From JAVJSF01 sp040219555 (GTDB taxonomy: Bacteria > Actinomycetota > Thermoleophilia > Miltoncostaeales > Miltoncostaeaceae): a stretch of 64,000 nucleotides of DNA. Position 1 is the first letter of the stretch; the number at the start of each line of letters is the position of its first letter. Shown in pieces: positions 1 through 8,364 of this stretch. Under the pieces are notes generated by a model that ran no database searches, was not told where the DNA came from, and saw nothing but the letters and a program-made list of their open reading frames with translations. Where the stretch lies: NCBI GenBank assembly GCA_040219555.1, contig JAVJSF010000006.1, positions 124,001-188,000 on the forward strand, read 5' to 3'. The position numbers and the translations under genes were made by a program.

Positions 1-182
1 CGCGCGCGGTCGCCGAGAGCGGGGTCAACATCGTCTCGGCCGACTGCACGATGGAGGACCAGATGGTCCACGACCGCTTCACGGTCGACGTGGGCGACGT
101 GGAGACGCTGAAGGCCTGCATCTCCGCGCTGCGCAACGTGGAGTCGGTCTTCGACGCCTACCGGATCACGCCGCTGGGCTAG
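1..182 (+). CDS. rel: Rel/SpoT-family (p)ppGpp synthetase/hydrolase, C-terminal end only
   Basis: The window opens inside this gene; reading from base 3 about 59 residues remain before a TAG at 180-182. The fragment is an ACT domain tail: a 'VNIVSADC' strand, a 'VDVGDVETLKACISALRNVESVFDAYRITP' type end, which closely resembles the last 60 residues of long RelA/SpoT homologues. In full-length enzymes the ACT domain senses the ribosome or amino-acid state and regulates the alarmone synthetase and hydrolase domains, which lie outside the window. Family assignment is by C-terminal pattern only, so another ACT-domain protein cannot be fully excluded. Confidence 0.75.
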   Translation, partial: RAVAESGVNIVSADCTMEDQMVHDRFTVDVGDVETLKACISALRNVESVFDAYRITPLG

Positions 183-242
183 TGCGAATCCCCGCGCGCG
201 GCCCCCGGGGCCGTCGGGGGGACGTGCTACCGTGGCGCGCCG

Positions 243-1031
243 ATGTCGGAACTCTTGGAGCTGCTCGATCGCGGCCCGATGATCGCCCTGGCGATCGCCA
301 TGGTGCTCATGGTCGCCGTCGTGGTCGTCGTCGTACTGCAGACCCGGCGCATCGCGCGGCTCGAGTCGATGCTCGCAGAGCGCGGCGAGGCGGCCACCGA
401 CGCTCCGCTGAGGCGGATCGCCGAGCTGCAGGCCCGCCAGGAGGCCGCCGCGGGCACCTCGAGCGCCGTGGCGCTGCGCCCCCTCCTGGCCGTGGCGGCC
501 GTCGTGCTGGTGGTGGTGCTGGCTGTCGGTGGAGGGTGGTTCCTGCTGGGCGGCGGGGGCGAGGGCGGTGCCAACGGCCCGGACGGTCAGGCCCAGGCGC
601 CGCCCGAGACCGAGACCGGTGCCACCACGGCCGAGCGCACCACCACGGAGCCAGCCGACCCGCTGGAGGCCACGAGGGTGCCCGACGAGGTGCCCCCGCT
701 CACCGACACGAGCGCCTACACGGTGCTGGTGCTGAACGCCTCCGGGGTCGCGGGCGCCGCCGGCGACGGGGTGGCCCCGCGCCTGCAGACCGAGGGATTC
801 AACCTGCTGCAGCCCGACAACTACCCCAGCGGCGAGAACCTGGACCTGTCGGTGGTGATGTACAACGGTCGGGAGAACCAGGAGGCGGCCTGGAGCGTCG
901 CCGATGTCCTCGGCATCCGGCGCGCCCCGCCCCTGGAGGGCCTCACCGTCGACCAGGTGGAGGGCGCAGACGTGATCGTGGTGGTCGGCCTGGACCTGGC
1001 AGAGTCGCTGGTGTCGACCGCGGCCCCCTGA
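243..1031 (+). CDS. Membrane-anchored LytR_C-domain protein
   Basis: A 262-residue protein with two hydrophobic segments (about residues 13-33 and 79-103), an acidic/Thr/Pro-rich linker (about 110-155) and a C-terminal domain from about 158 to 258 that begins 'YTVLVLNASGVAGAAG'. This is the pattern of LytR_C (LytR/CpsA/Psr C-terminal-type) domains, which in Actinobacteria occur alone on membrane proteins of the cell envelope. There is no LCP catalytic domain, so it is not a wall teichoic acid/arabinogalactan ligase. The ATG lies nine bases after a TACCGT box (228-233) and lacks a Shine-Dalgarno sequence. It runs convergent with hyuB. The exact role is unknown. Confidence 0.7.
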   Translation: MSELLELLDRGPMIALAIAMVLMVAVVVVVVLQTRRIARLESMLAERGEAATDAPLRRIAELQARQEAAAGTSSAVALRPLLAVAAVVLVVVLAVGGGWFLLGGGGEGGANGPDGQAQAPPETETGATTAERTTTEPADPLEATRVPDEVPPLTDTSAYTVLVLNASGVAGAAGDGVAPRLQTEGFNLLQPDNYPSGENLDLSVVMYNGRENQEAAWSVADVLGIRRAPPLEGLTVDQVEGADVIVVVGLDLAESLVSTAAP

Positions 1032-1037
1032 GCCGCG

Positions 1038-1057
1038 GGGCGGCGTCCGTGCCGCCC
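1038..1057. terminator. GC hairpin between convergent genes
   Basis: Arms GGGCGGC (1038-1044) and GCCGCCC (1051-1057) enclose a 6-nt loop in the 28-nt gap between the stops of the LytR_C gene and hyuB. There is no T-run on either strand, so this is a bidirectional terminator candidate of the high-GC type rather than a classical intrinsic terminator. Confidence 0.4.
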
Positions 1058-1059
1058 GC

Positions 1060-2622
1060 TCAGTCGTCCGTGTCGCCGGCCGCCTCGGCCGGCGGCCCGT
1101 AGCCACCCCCACCCGGGGTCTCGATGCGCAGCACGTCCCCCGGCAGCAGATGGCCGCGCCACTTGCCGGGCAGGACGCGGCCGTTCAGCAGGTTGCGGCC
1201 CGGTGCCCCGTCGCGGCCGCCCGCCCGCCCGCGCGGCCCTCGCCGGCGGCGCTCGCCGATGACCGAGGCCTCGACCGGCACCAGCGCCCGCACGGCCCGC
1301 ACCACGCCCTCGCCGCCGCGGTGGGCCCCCGCACCGCCGGAGCCCTCCCGCAGTCGGTACTCCTCGATGCGCACCGGATAGGCGGTCTCGAGGGCTTCCA
1401 CCGGGGTGTTCAGGGTGTTGCTCATCGCCACGTGGACCCCATCGGGTCCGTCCGCGGAAGCCGAGGCGCCCTGGCCGCCCCCGAGCGTCTCGTAGTAGGT
1501 GAACCCGGCGCCGCCGAGGGTGAGGTTGTTCATGGTGCCCTGGCCCTGGGCCGGGACATCCACCGCCTGCCCCAGGGCCAGGAACACCACGTCCACGATC
1601 CTGCTGGAGGTCTCCACGTTGCCCCCCGCCACCGCGGCGGGGGAGAGCGCGTTCACCAGGGAGCCCTCGGGGGCGAGTACCTCGACGGGCGCGAACGCCC
1701 CGGCCGAGGCCGGGATGTCGGGGTCGGTGAGCGCGCGCACCACGAAGTACACCGCCGAACGCGTCACCGCCGGCGGGCAGTTGAGGTTCCCCGGGCCGGC
1801 GGGGTCGGTCCCCGCGAAGTCCACGCGCATCCGGTCGCCGGCGATGGTGACCTCCACGCGGATCGTGAGGTCCTCGTCGGTGACCCCGTCGCCCTCCAGC
1901 ACGTCCTCGGCGCGGTAGGCGCCGTCGGGCATCTCCAGGACGGCCGCCCGCGTGCGCCGCTCGGCGTAGGCCAGCAGCTCGCGGAAGGCCGCCAGCACCG
2001 TGGCGGTGCCGTGGCGCCCGGCCACCTCGGTCAGGCGGGCCTGGGCCACGGCGTGGGCGGCGCGCTGGGCGCGCAGATCGCCGGCGCGCTCGGCGGGGGT
2101 GCGCGTGTTGGCCAGGATCAACTCGAGAACGCCCTCGACGGGCCGCCCGGCCGCGGCGATGCGGACCGGGGGGATGACCAGGCCCTCCTGCAGGAGGTCT
2201 CGCGAGCCCGCCGGCATGCTGCCCGGGCTCATCCCCCCGATGTCGGCGTGATGGGCGCGGGTGACCGCGTAGCCGGCCGGCTCGCCGTCGAGGGTCAGCA
2301 CCGAGATCATCGTGAGGTCGGGGAGGTGGGTGCCGCCGCGATACGGGTCGTTCACGAGCCATACCTCGCCGGCGCCCGCGCCGCGCTCGCGCACCGCGGC
2401 CACGGCCTCGGGCATCGCCCCCAGGTGCACCGGGATCGAGGCCGACTGGACCACCATGCGCCCTTCGGCGTCGAACAGCGCGGTGCTGCAGTCGTGCCGC
2501 TCGGTGATGTTGGGACTGTGGGCCGCGCGGATGAGGGTGGCCTCCATCTCCTCGGCCACGGTCCGCAGGGCGCTGCCCATCACCTGCAGTGTGACGGCGT
2601 CCATGGTCCCCGGGGCGCTCAT
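1060..2622 (-). CDS. hyuB: Hydantoinase B / 5-oxoprolinase-type subunit B
   Basis: A 520-residue protein of the HyuB family. It has the family N terminus ('DAVTLQVMGSALRTVAEEMEATLIRAAHSPNI'-like), the segment with 'GTHLPDL' and 'HHADIGG' near residues 95-130, and a Gly-rich C terminus with 'GGGYG'. HyuB partners HyuA in ATP-dependent hydrolysis of a cyclic amide such as N-methylhydantoin or 5-oxoproline; some homologues are acetone carboxylase-like. The substrate cannot be read from sequence. The start ATG overlaps the hyuA stop by ATGA (2619-2622), so the two are translationally coupled. Confidence 0.85.
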   Translation of the reverse strand: MSAPGTMDAVTLQVMGSALRTVAEEMEATLIRAAHSPNITERHDCSTALFDAEGRMVVQSASIPVHLGAMPEAVAAVRERGAGAGEVWLVNDPYRGGTHLPDLTMISVLTLDGEPAGYAVTRAHHADIGGMSPGSMPAGSRDLLQEGLVIPPVRIAAAGRPVEGVLELILANTRTPAERAGDLRAQRAAHAVAQARLTEVAGRHGTATVLAAFRELLAYAERRTRAAVLEMPDGAYRAEDVLEGDGVTDEDLTIRVEVTIAGDRMRVDFAGTDPAGPGNLNCPPAVTRSAVYFVVRALTDPDIPASAGAFAPVEVLAPEGSLVNALSPAAVAGGNVETSSRIVDVVFLALGQAVDVPAQGQGTMNNLTLGGAGFTYYETLGGGQGASASADGPDGVHVAMSNTLNTPVEALETAYPVRIEEYRLREGSGGAGAHRGGEGVVRAVRALVPVEASVIGERRRRGPRGRAGGRDGAPGRNLLNGRVLPGKWRGHLLPGDVLRIETPGGGGYGPPAEAAGDTDD

Positions 2623-4535
2623 GCCCGCCTCAGCACCAGTGCGCCGAGCCCGTCGCTGCGCGCGCTCCAGTGGGCGGGTACCCAGCAGGTGGCCCCGTCC
2701 ACCCCGATGACGGCCGGTCCGCGCCGGGCGCCGCCCGGGGTGGGGTCCGGGAGGGCCGGGTCGTGGCCCGGGCGCTCGGTGGCGAGGCGCAGTGAGACCA
2801 CCTGCACAGCCCGCTCCGGGTCACTGTCGCCATGGCGCGCCTCGTGGGCCCGGTGGAAGCGCCCTGCCAACTCGTCCGCGGGTGCCTCGGGATCCCAGTC
2901 CACGGTCAGCGCGTGCGTCTGTCCCAGGTAGCGGCAGTCGGCCTGGGCCGACAGCGCGCCGCCGGGCAGATCCGTCGCGGCCCGCTCCACCAGGGGCGCG
3001 AGGGGGGCGGCCAGGTCGCCCTCGCCGATGGTGGTCAGCACGGTCTGGACATAGTCGCGGCGCTCGCCGGCGATCACCAGTCCCAGGGCCGCCTGCAGGC
3101 CCGCGGCGGGCGGTACCACCACCCGTTCGACGCCCAGCTCGTCGGCCACCTGGCACGCGTGCAGGGGCCCGGCGCCGCCGAAGGCGACCAGGCTGGCCCG
3201 GCGGGGGTCCACGCCGCGCTCGACGCTGACCCGGCGCAGCGCGCGCACCATCTCCTGCACGGCGACCGTCAGGATGCCCTCGGCGCACTCCTCCAGCCCC
3301 AGGCCCAGCCGCTCGGCCAGGCCGCCGACGGCGTCCCGGGCCGCCGCGGCATCGAGGGCGATCGTGCCGCCCAGGGGCGCCTCGACGGGGATGCGCCCCA
3401 GCACCACGTTGGCGTCGGTGACCGTGGGCTCGGTGCCCCCGAGGCCGTATGCCGCCGGCCCGGGCACCGCACGCGAGGAGCGCGGGCCCACGCGCAGCGC
3501 CCCGCCCGAGTCGGCCCACGCGATGCTGCCGCCCCCTGCCGACACCGTGGCGATGTCGAGCATCGGCAGGTGGATGGGGTGGCCCGCGATCTGGGTGGCG
3601 GCGGTCCGCGCCGGCACGCCGTCGCGCACCAGGGCGACATCGCATGAGGTGCCGCCCATGTCGAAGGTCAGCACCAGGCCCTCTCCGTCCTGCGCGGCCG
3701 CGCGGGCGGCTCCGATGACCCCGCCGGCCGGTCCCGAGAGGACCGTCCACGCGGCGTGCTCGGCGGCCTCGGCGATGGGGAGCACCCCGCCGCTGCTCTG
3801 CATGATGGCCGGGGCCGGGAGGCCCGCGTCCTGCGCACGGCGCGCCAGGCCGTGCAGGTAGCGCCGCAGCACCGGGGTCAGGTACGCGTCCACGGCGGTG
3901 GTGGAGATGCGCTCGTACTCGCGGATCTCGGCCAGCACCTCGTGGGAGGCGCTCACGTTGATCCCGGGCAGCGCCTCGCGCAGCGCGGCGGCCGCCCGCG
4001 ACTCGTGGTCGGTGTGTGCGAACGAGAACAGGAAGCCGAGCGCCACCGACTCGGCGCCCCCCTCGCGCACCGAGGCGACGGCCCGCGCCAGCGAGTCCTC
4101 GTCCAGGGGGATCACCACGCCGTCGGCGCCCACCCGCTCGCGGACCTCGACGGTGTCCTCGGGCGCCACCAGCGGCTGAGGGTGGGGTGCGTCCAGGCGG
4201 TACAGGTGCGCGCGGTCCTGGCGGCGCAGGCGCAGCACGTCGCCGAAGCCCGCGGTGGCGACCAGCGCGGTGCGGGCCCCCGTACCCTCCAGCAGCGCGT
4301 TGGTGCCGACGGTCATCCCGTGGATGAACCGGTCCACGTCGCCGGGAGAGAGGCCGGCGCTCTCCACGGCCTGCAGGACCGCCTGCACGACCCCCCGGCT
4401 CTGATCTTCCACCGTGCTCGGGACCTTGGCGGTGATCAGGCGGCCCCGGTGGACCAGGACGGCGTCGGTGAAGGTGCCGCCGACGTCCACCCCGACCATC
4501 GTGGCTTCGGGGGCGGTGGACCGGGCGCCTATCAT
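2619..4535 (-). CDS. hyuA: Hydantoinase A / 5-oxoprolinase-type subunit A
   Basis: A 638-residue ASKHA-fold protein of the HyuA/OPLAH family. The N-terminal phosphate-binding strand is 'VGVDVGGTFTDAVL', a second nucleotide-binding segment is 'LTFDMGGTSCDVALV' near residue 290, and 'FGGAGPLHA' lies near residue 455. It supplies the ATPase half of the HyuA/HyuB hydantoinase or oxoprolinase. It is the first gene of a two-gene operon. On the minus strand a TAGAGT box (4548-4543) precedes the ATG by seven bases with no Shine-Dalgarno, so the message is probably leaderless; this favours the chosen start over the internal Met before 'VGVDVGG'. Confidence 0.87.
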   Translation of the reverse strand: MIGARSTAPEATMVGVDVGGTFTDAVLVHRGRLITAKVPSTVEDQSRGVVQAVLQAVESAGLSPGDVDRFIHGMTVGTNALLEGTGARTALVATAGFGDVLRLRRQDRAHLYRLDAPHPQPLVAPEDTVEVRERVGADGVVIPLDEDSLARAVASVREGGAESVALGFLFSFAHTDHESRAAAALREALPGINVSASHEVLAEIREYERISTTAVDAYLTPVLRRYLHGLARRAQDAGLPAPAIMQSSGGVLPIAEAAEHAAWTVLSGPAGGVIGAARAAAQDGEGLVLTFDMGGTSCDVALVRDGVPARTAATQIAGHPIHLPMLDIATVSAGGGSIAWADSGGALRVGPRSSRAVPGPAAYGLGGTEPTVTDANVVLGRIPVEAPLGGTIALDAAAARDAVGGLAERLGLGLEECAEGILTVAVQEMVRALRRVSVERGVDPRRASLVAFGGAGPLHACQVADELGVERVVVPPAAGLQAALGLVIAGERRDYVQTVLTTIGEGDLAAPLAPLVERAATDLPGGALSAQADCRYLGQTHALTVDWDPEAPADELAGRFHRAHEARHGDSDPERAVQVVSLRLATERPGHDPALPDPTPGGARRGPAVIGVDGATCWVPAHWSARSDGLGALVLRRA

Positions 4536-4591
4536 CGGCGCGACTCTAACGGCCTCCCACGACGGCGGCCACGACGGCGCGGGGGTGCGCG

Positions 4592-5671
4592 ATGGCCGCG
4601 TGGGCGCGGACGGCGACGACGATCATGGCAGCAGCGGCGGCGACCCTTGCGGCGGGCAGCGCCTCGGCGGCGGAGATCCTACCGGGCGGGGTGGTGCGCC
4701 CCGCCGCGGTGCCCGTGGGCGACCCCGCCGTGGTACCCGACCCGCGCGAGGGAGGCTGGGAGGTGCGCGGCCGCGTGGCACCGACGGCCACCCCTGCCGG
4801 CCTGCGCCTGGCGGGGAACACGACGGTGGTCTCGCCGCCGTTCCTGGTCCCGGAGGGGGCCCAGACCCTCGACCTGCGCGTCGCCGCGCCCGGCCGGGCC
4901 GCGCTGCTGCGCGTGGCGGCCATCGTGGAGGGGGAGTTCCGCGAGCGGGAACTCGGCGTCCGCGAGCCGGGGGTCCGCGCCGGCGTGGTGAGCGTGGGCA
5001 CCGGCGGGCTGGACGGGCGCACCATCCGCCTGGTGGTCGATCCGGCCCCGGCGCTCGGGGCCACTCTGGTGCTGGGCCCCGTGGGCCCGTTCCGGGCGCC
5101 CCTGCCGGGATGGTCGGTGCCGTGGGGCGCCCCGGAGCCCGTCGGCCGCGGGCGCTCGGCCCGGCTGCGCGTGCGCGAGGAGCCGGCGCGGCTCCTGGCG
5201 CCCGAGACGGCACTGGGGCCGGGCGCGGTGTCGGTGCTGGTGCGTGTGCGGGGCCGCGGCCGGGTGCGCGCGGCGGCGGGTGCACGCGCGGTCACCCTTG
5301 TGGCCGGGCGCCGCTGGCGCGACCTCGTGGTCCCGGTGGCGCGGCGCGGTCCGGTGCGGCTGGACCTGCGCCTGCTCCCCGCCGGCGCGGGCCTGGAGGT
5401 GCGCGATCTGGGGGCGGTGCGCCGCCGGGTCATCCCGCTGGGCGCGCGCCTGCGCGGAGCCGGTGCGGCTCGCCGGGTCACCGGCCTCGTCCGGCCGGCG
5501 CAGTCCGGGGTCCCGCTCGCGGTCCTCGGCCCGCGCGGGCGCCTGCTGGCCCGGGGCACCAGCGGGCGCGCGGGGCGCTTCAGCGTCCGGGTGGGCGCCG
5601 GCGCGTCACCGCTGCGGGTCCGCGTGGCGAGCGGGCGGCTGCGCTGGGGAGGTGTCGCCCGCATCCGCTGA
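4592..5671 (+). CDS. Predicted exported protein without Lys, His, Tyr or Cys
   Basis: A 359-residue protein that I do not recognise. Residues 1-27 look like a signal peptide: a short basic start, an Ala-rich core and an 'ASASA-A' cleavage site. The mature part is built from Val/Leu/Arg/Gly-rich beta-like segments, and the C-terminal 70 residues resemble a small beta-sandwich domain ('GVPLAVLGPRGRLLARGTSG' region) of the type that decorates surface proteins. I find no lysine, histidine, tyrosine or cysteine in the whole chain. It is divergent from hyuA. Start uncertain: a second ATG 33 bases downstream would shorten the signal peptide. Confidence 0.55.
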   Translation: MAAWARTATTIMAAAAATLAAGSASAAEILPGGVVRPAAVPVGDPAVVPDPREGGWEVRGRVAPTATPAGLRLAGNTTVVSPPFLVPEGAQTLDLRVAAPGRAALLRVAAIVEGEFRERELGVREPGVRAGVVSVGTGGLDGRTIRLVVDPAPALGATLVLGPVGPFRAPLPGWSVPWGAPEPVGRGRSARLRVREEPARLLAPETALGPGAVSVLVRVRGRGRVRAAAGARAVTLVAGRRWRDLVVPVARRGPVRLDLRLLPAGAGLEVRDLGAVRRRVIPLGARLRGAGAARRVTGLVRPAQSGVPLAVLGPRGRLLARGTSGRAGRFSVRVGAGASPLRVRVASGRLRWGGVARIR

Positions 5672-5716
5672 CCGGCGCCGGGCGGGCGGGCGGGCGGGCC
5701 GTGGCCGGCGGTCAGC
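5667..5716. terminator. Inverted repeat spanning both stop codons of a convergent pair
   Basis: Arms GCTGACC (5667-5673) and GGTCAGC (5710-5716) pair, and the interior can extend with GGC/GCC pairs; a tandem (GCGG)n run fills the loop. The TGA of the forward gene (5669-5671) and the TGA of the reverse gene (5712-5714) both sit inside the arms. A shared bidirectional terminator is the likeliest role. No T-tract is present. Confidence 0.45.
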
Positions 5717-6602
5717 CCTCGATGAACCGGGGGTACGAGCCGGGGTACTGCCCGCGCAGCGACAACGCGTGTGCTGTCGCGGCCTCCCGTGAGGTGAAGC
5801 TGCCCGAGAAGACCACCCAGTAGCCCGGACGCAGGCCGGCGTGGTCGGAGGAGAAGAGCACCCCCGACTCCTCGCCGGTGGCGGCCAGCGCGCCGGCGGT
5901 GTCGCGCGCCTCGGACTCGTCGCGTACCGACGATACGACGGCCGTCCACGCCGACGAGCCCAGGGGCCAGTCCGACTCACCGCCGAAGCCGGGGTCTGCC
6001 GGCGGGCCCGGATCGATCGGATCGATCGGATCCACAGGAGTCACCGGGTCGAGCGGGTCCACCGGGTCGACGGGCGGCGGGGGGTCGACCGGGACCGGCG
6101 GCGCCCCGGGGCCGGTGTCGCCCGGCTGCTCGGTCACGACCGGAAAGTCGCCCGTGACCGTCGGGTTGGTGTCGACCGGGGGGAGCACCGGCACGCCCGT
6201 GGTGTCGGGGGGCAGGGGCCCGGTGCCGACGTCGGTGGGGACGGTCAGCACGGGTGGAAGGGGGGCGGTCGTGGTCGGGTCGACGACCGTCGCCACCACG
6301 GCGGTGGTGGCGGGCGGCGTGCCCCCGTCGTCGTCTGCCATGACCGCATAGGCCGCTGCGGCCGCGCCCGCACCCAGCACCACGATCGCAAGAGCGGCCG
6401 CCATGCCGGCGCGACCGCGCCCCCCGTGCAACCGGGGTGCGCGGGGGGTGGGGGTTCCGCACTCCAGGCAGTAGGTCTGATCCGCCGTGAGTGCGGCTCC
6501 GCACTCGGCGCAGTCAGGCACGGGCGCCGGGGTCTCGGCGGGGGCCTGGTCGGGGCCCTCGGGCACCGGCGGCCCCGCGGGTGTCGTGGGGTCCTCGCTC
6601 AT
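5712..6602 (-). CDS. Zinc-ribbon, single-TM, proline-rich SPOR-domain protein
   Basis: A 296-residue protein. A Cys4 zinc ribbon (Cys31, 34, 45 and 48) is followed by one membrane segment (about 67-87), a long Thr/Pro/Val/Asp linker with PVDP/PIDP repeats, and a C-terminal domain (about 220-293; 'AWTAVVSSVRDESEARDTA', 'GYWVVFSGSFTSREAATAHA') that fits SPOR. SPOR domains bind denuded septal peptidoglycan, so an outward-facing C terminus and a cytoplasmic zinc ribbon are expected. The ATG overlaps the stop of the upstream gene (ATGA, 6599-6602), which is also a zinc-ribbon protein. The longer in-frame extension upstream lies inside that gene and is not used. Confidence 0.7.
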   Translation of the reverse strand: MSEDPTTPAGPPVPEGPDQAPAETPAPVPDCAECGAALTADQTYCLECGTPTPRAPRLHGGRGRAGMAAALAIVVLGAGAAAAAYAVMADDDGGTPPATTAVVATVVDPTTTAPLPPVLTVPTDVGTGPLPPDTTGVPVLPPVDTNPTVTGDFPVVTEQPGDTGPGAPPVPVDPPPPVDPVDPLDPVTPVDPIDPIDPGPPADPGFGGESDWPLGSSAWTAVVSSVRDESEARDTAGALAATGEESGVLFSSDHAGLRPGYWVVFSGSFTSREAATAHALSLRGQYPGSYPRFIEG

Positions 6603-7432
6603 GCGGGGCGCCCTGCGATCATCTGCGTCACCTGCTCGTCGTCGTCCCCCGGCGCCAGGCGGCTGCCGCACTGCCAGCAGAAGCGGGCGTCCAGATAGAA
6701 GGGCGCCCGGCACGCCAGGCAGTTGCCGGCCGTGGCAGGGGCCTCGGTCCCGCCGCCCCGGGCGCGCCGTTCCTCGCGCTCGGCGGCCAGTTCCTCGAGG
6801 CGCACGTCGATGGCGTGAACGGTCTCGTCCACCAAGCCGATGGCGTCGGCCCGCAGGCGCAGGACCGGTGGGTCGAGCATGTCGCGGCGGTGGAGCTCGT
6901 AGGCCAGCCCGCCCAGGTGATAGACCGCCACCTCCCGGTCGCGCAGCAGGCGCTTGCGCCGCCGGCGTAGGGAGTTGACCCCTCCGTCCAGTCCGGCGTC
7001 GCGGTCCTCGCGGGCCTCGGGGTCGTCGCCGCCCGGCGGGTCGTCCTCGGCGAGCGCCGCCGGGGGCTCGTCCTGTGCCTCGGGGGATCGGCGGGCGAAC
7101 AGCCGGCGGCGGGGCCGGGCCGGCGCCTCCGCCGCGGTCTCGCCAGTGCCGGTGGGCGGATCGTCGCGCAGGGTCCCGGTGGTCTCGCCGTCCGGGGCGG
7201 AGGTTCCCTCCGGGCCCCCGGGCGCGGCCTCGTCCTGCCCGGCGGGCGGGTCGGCTTCCACCGGGCCGTCCTGCGCGACGGCCTCGGCGTCGGCGTCGGC
7301 CGGGACGCGCCGGCGCGGCATCCACCGCTTCCAGGCGCTGTCGGGCCGCCCGGCCGGGTGCGTCGCCCCGTGCTCCCGGTCCGCGTCGGTCCCGGGCGCC
7401 GGCGGAGGCGTGTCGTGTGCATCACTGGTCAC
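6599..7432 (-). CDS. Hypothetical protein with C-terminal zinc ribbon
   Basis: A 277-residue cytoplasmic protein. Residues 1-150 are acidic, Pro/Ala/Gly-rich and probably disordered with an RRRR patch. Residues 155-220 form a helical segment ('LLRDREVAVYHLGGLAYELHRR...') and the end carries a Cys4 ribbon (C238, C241, C252, C255). The helical-plus-ribbon part recalls small actinobacterial proteins of unknown function; I assign no role. A GTG start is used; a TACCAT box (7446-7441, minus strand) ends eight bases upstream, with no Shine-Dalgarno, so it is probably leaderless. It is coupled to the SPOR protein downstream. Confidence 0.6.
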   Translation of the reverse strand: MTSDAHDTPPPAPGTDADREHGATHPAGRPDSAWKRWMPRRRVPADADAEAVAQDGPVEADPPAGQDEAAPGGPEGTSAPDGETTGTLRDDPPTGTGETAAEAPARPRRRLFARRSPEAQDEPPAALAEDDPPGGDDPEAREDRDAGLDGGVNSLRRRRKRLLRDREVAVYHLGGLAYELHRRDMLDPPVLRLRADAIGLVDETVHAIDVRLEELAAEREERRARGGGTEAPATAGNCLACRAPFYLDARFCWQCGSRLAPGDDDEQVTQMIAGRPA

Positions 7433-7484
7433 GGGGCGCCATGGTAGCGGGCGCTCCCGCGTGCGCGGCCCGGGCGGGGCCTTC

Positions 7485-7793
7485 TCACCCTGGGCCGGCG
7501 CGCAGCGGGACGTTGACCATCTGGGTGGTCCCCCCCAGGCGGTACTGGAGGTCGAGTGTGTCGCCGCTCAGGTCGCCGTACACCCCGATGCCGATGGCAA
7601 GCATGATCGAGCGCCCCAGGCCCAGCGGGGGGCGGGGCCGTAGCGTGCGCGAGAAGTGCACGGCGCCGTCGCGGACATCGAAGTCCCGGCCCTCGGCCCA
7701 GGGCTCCCCGTTCACGTACACGTGCACCGGGCCCTCGGCGCCTGCGGGCAGCGGGATCCGCCGCACCGGGGGCGGGGACGGCCGCGCGGTCAC
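7485..7793 (-). CDS. Conserved-looking small protein coupled to Asp23
   Basis: A 102-residue protein of unknown function: a basic, Pro-rich start followed by short beta-like segments ('GPVHVYVNGEPWAEGRDFDVRDGAV', 'RSIMLAIGIGVYGD', 'DTLDLQYRLGG'). The GTG start overlaps the stop of the Asp23/Gls24 gene by GTGA (7790-7793), and no other plausible start is nearer. The tight coupling suggests the two proteins act together, perhaps on the cell envelope or membrane, but nothing in the sequence gives a function. Confidence 0.55.
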   Translation of the reverse strand: MTARPSPPPVRRIPLPAGAEGPVHVYVNGEPWAEGRDFDVRDGAVHFSRTLRPRPPLGLGRSIMLAIGIGVYGDLSGDTLDLQYRLGGTTQMVNVPLRAGPG

Positions 7794-8245
7794 TCCTCGC
7801 CGGACCCCTGGTCGGCGTCCGCGGCCATCTCGTCGGTGGTCACGACATCCACCACGCCGATGTCGACCCGCGCGACGCGCATGCCCGTGGACTCCTGCAC
7901 GCGGGAGACCACGCGGGCCCGGACCGCTTCGACGACGGTCGGGATGACGACCCCGTCGAGCACCACCAGGCGCAGGTCGATCGTGGCCTCGTCGTCGGTG
8001 ACGGTGACGCCGGCCAACTCGGTCTCCTTGGGGCGCTGCATGCCCCAGCCGCGCTTGCCGTCCTCGCTGCGCATCCCGGCGACGCCGTCCACCTCGCGCG
8101 CCGCGATGCCGGCGATCTTGGCGACGATCTGATCCGAGATCCACGTGGTCCCACCCGGCGCGCCGGCGCCGGAGTCGTCCGGGGTCTGGGGGAGCGGATC
8201 GACGACGGTGGGGGTCTCGCCGTCGGGCATCTGCTGGGTGTCCAC
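7790..8245 (-). CDS. Asp23/Gls24 family envelope stress protein
   Basis: A 151-residue protein. The Asp23/Gls24 domain runs from about residue 30 ('ISDQIVAKIAGIAAREVDGVAGM') through the central 'DDEATIDLRLVVLDGVVIPTVVEAVRARVVSRVQESTGMRVARVDIGVVDV'. Family members are abundant cytoplasmic or membrane-associated proteins linked to envelope stress and alkaline shock. I chose GTG at 8245 because a GGAGG lies nine bases upstream; an in-frame ATG 15 bases later is the alternative. It is divergent from the sigma-factor gene. Confidence 0.8.
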   Translation of the reverse strand: MDTQQMPDGETPTVVDPLPQTPDDSGAGAPGGTTWISDQIVAKIAGIAAREVDGVAGMRSEDGKRGWGMQRPKETELAGVTVTDDEATIDLRLVVLDGVVIPTVVEAVRARVVSRVQESTGMRVARVDIGVVDVVTTDEMAADADQGSGEE

Positions 8246-8335
8246 GGGTGTCTGCCTCCGGAGAGCGGCCGAGCACCCAGTCTGCCGGATCGCACCGTCG
8301 CCGGCGAGGCCCCCGGGAGGTGCCGGGCCCGGTGT

Positions 8336-8364
8336 TTGGAGTCCCGGTGCAGCGCGGATACCCT
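8336..8364 (+). promoter_or_regulatory. Candidate promoter for the sigma-factor gene
   Basis: TTGGAG (8336-8341), a 17-nt spacer and TACCCT (8359-8364) form a reasonable sigma70-type promoter in the 207-bp gap between the divergent Asp23 and sigma genes. The rest of this gap shows nothing clear apart from the Asp23 ribosome binding site. Confidence 0.35.

Noticed and set aside
182..230. CGGCCCC/GGGGCCG near 200 as a terminator after rel
   Set aside because: The palindrome leaves almost no loop and has no T-run; too weak to call.
1150..2931. Plus-strand 593-codon frame opposite hyuB/hyuA
   Set aside because: Antisense shadow without domains; hyuA and hyuB have complete family motifs.
5674..5700. 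Tandem GCGG run resembling a repeat array
   Set aside because: Only a few copies in the loop of the convergent-gene inverted repeat; a simple-sequence tract, not a CRISPR or satellite.
6000..6120. Repeats in the linker of the SPOR protein as a possible CRISPR-like array
   Set aside because: The repeats are in-frame PVDP/PIDP codons of a disordered linker, too short and irregular for CRISPR.
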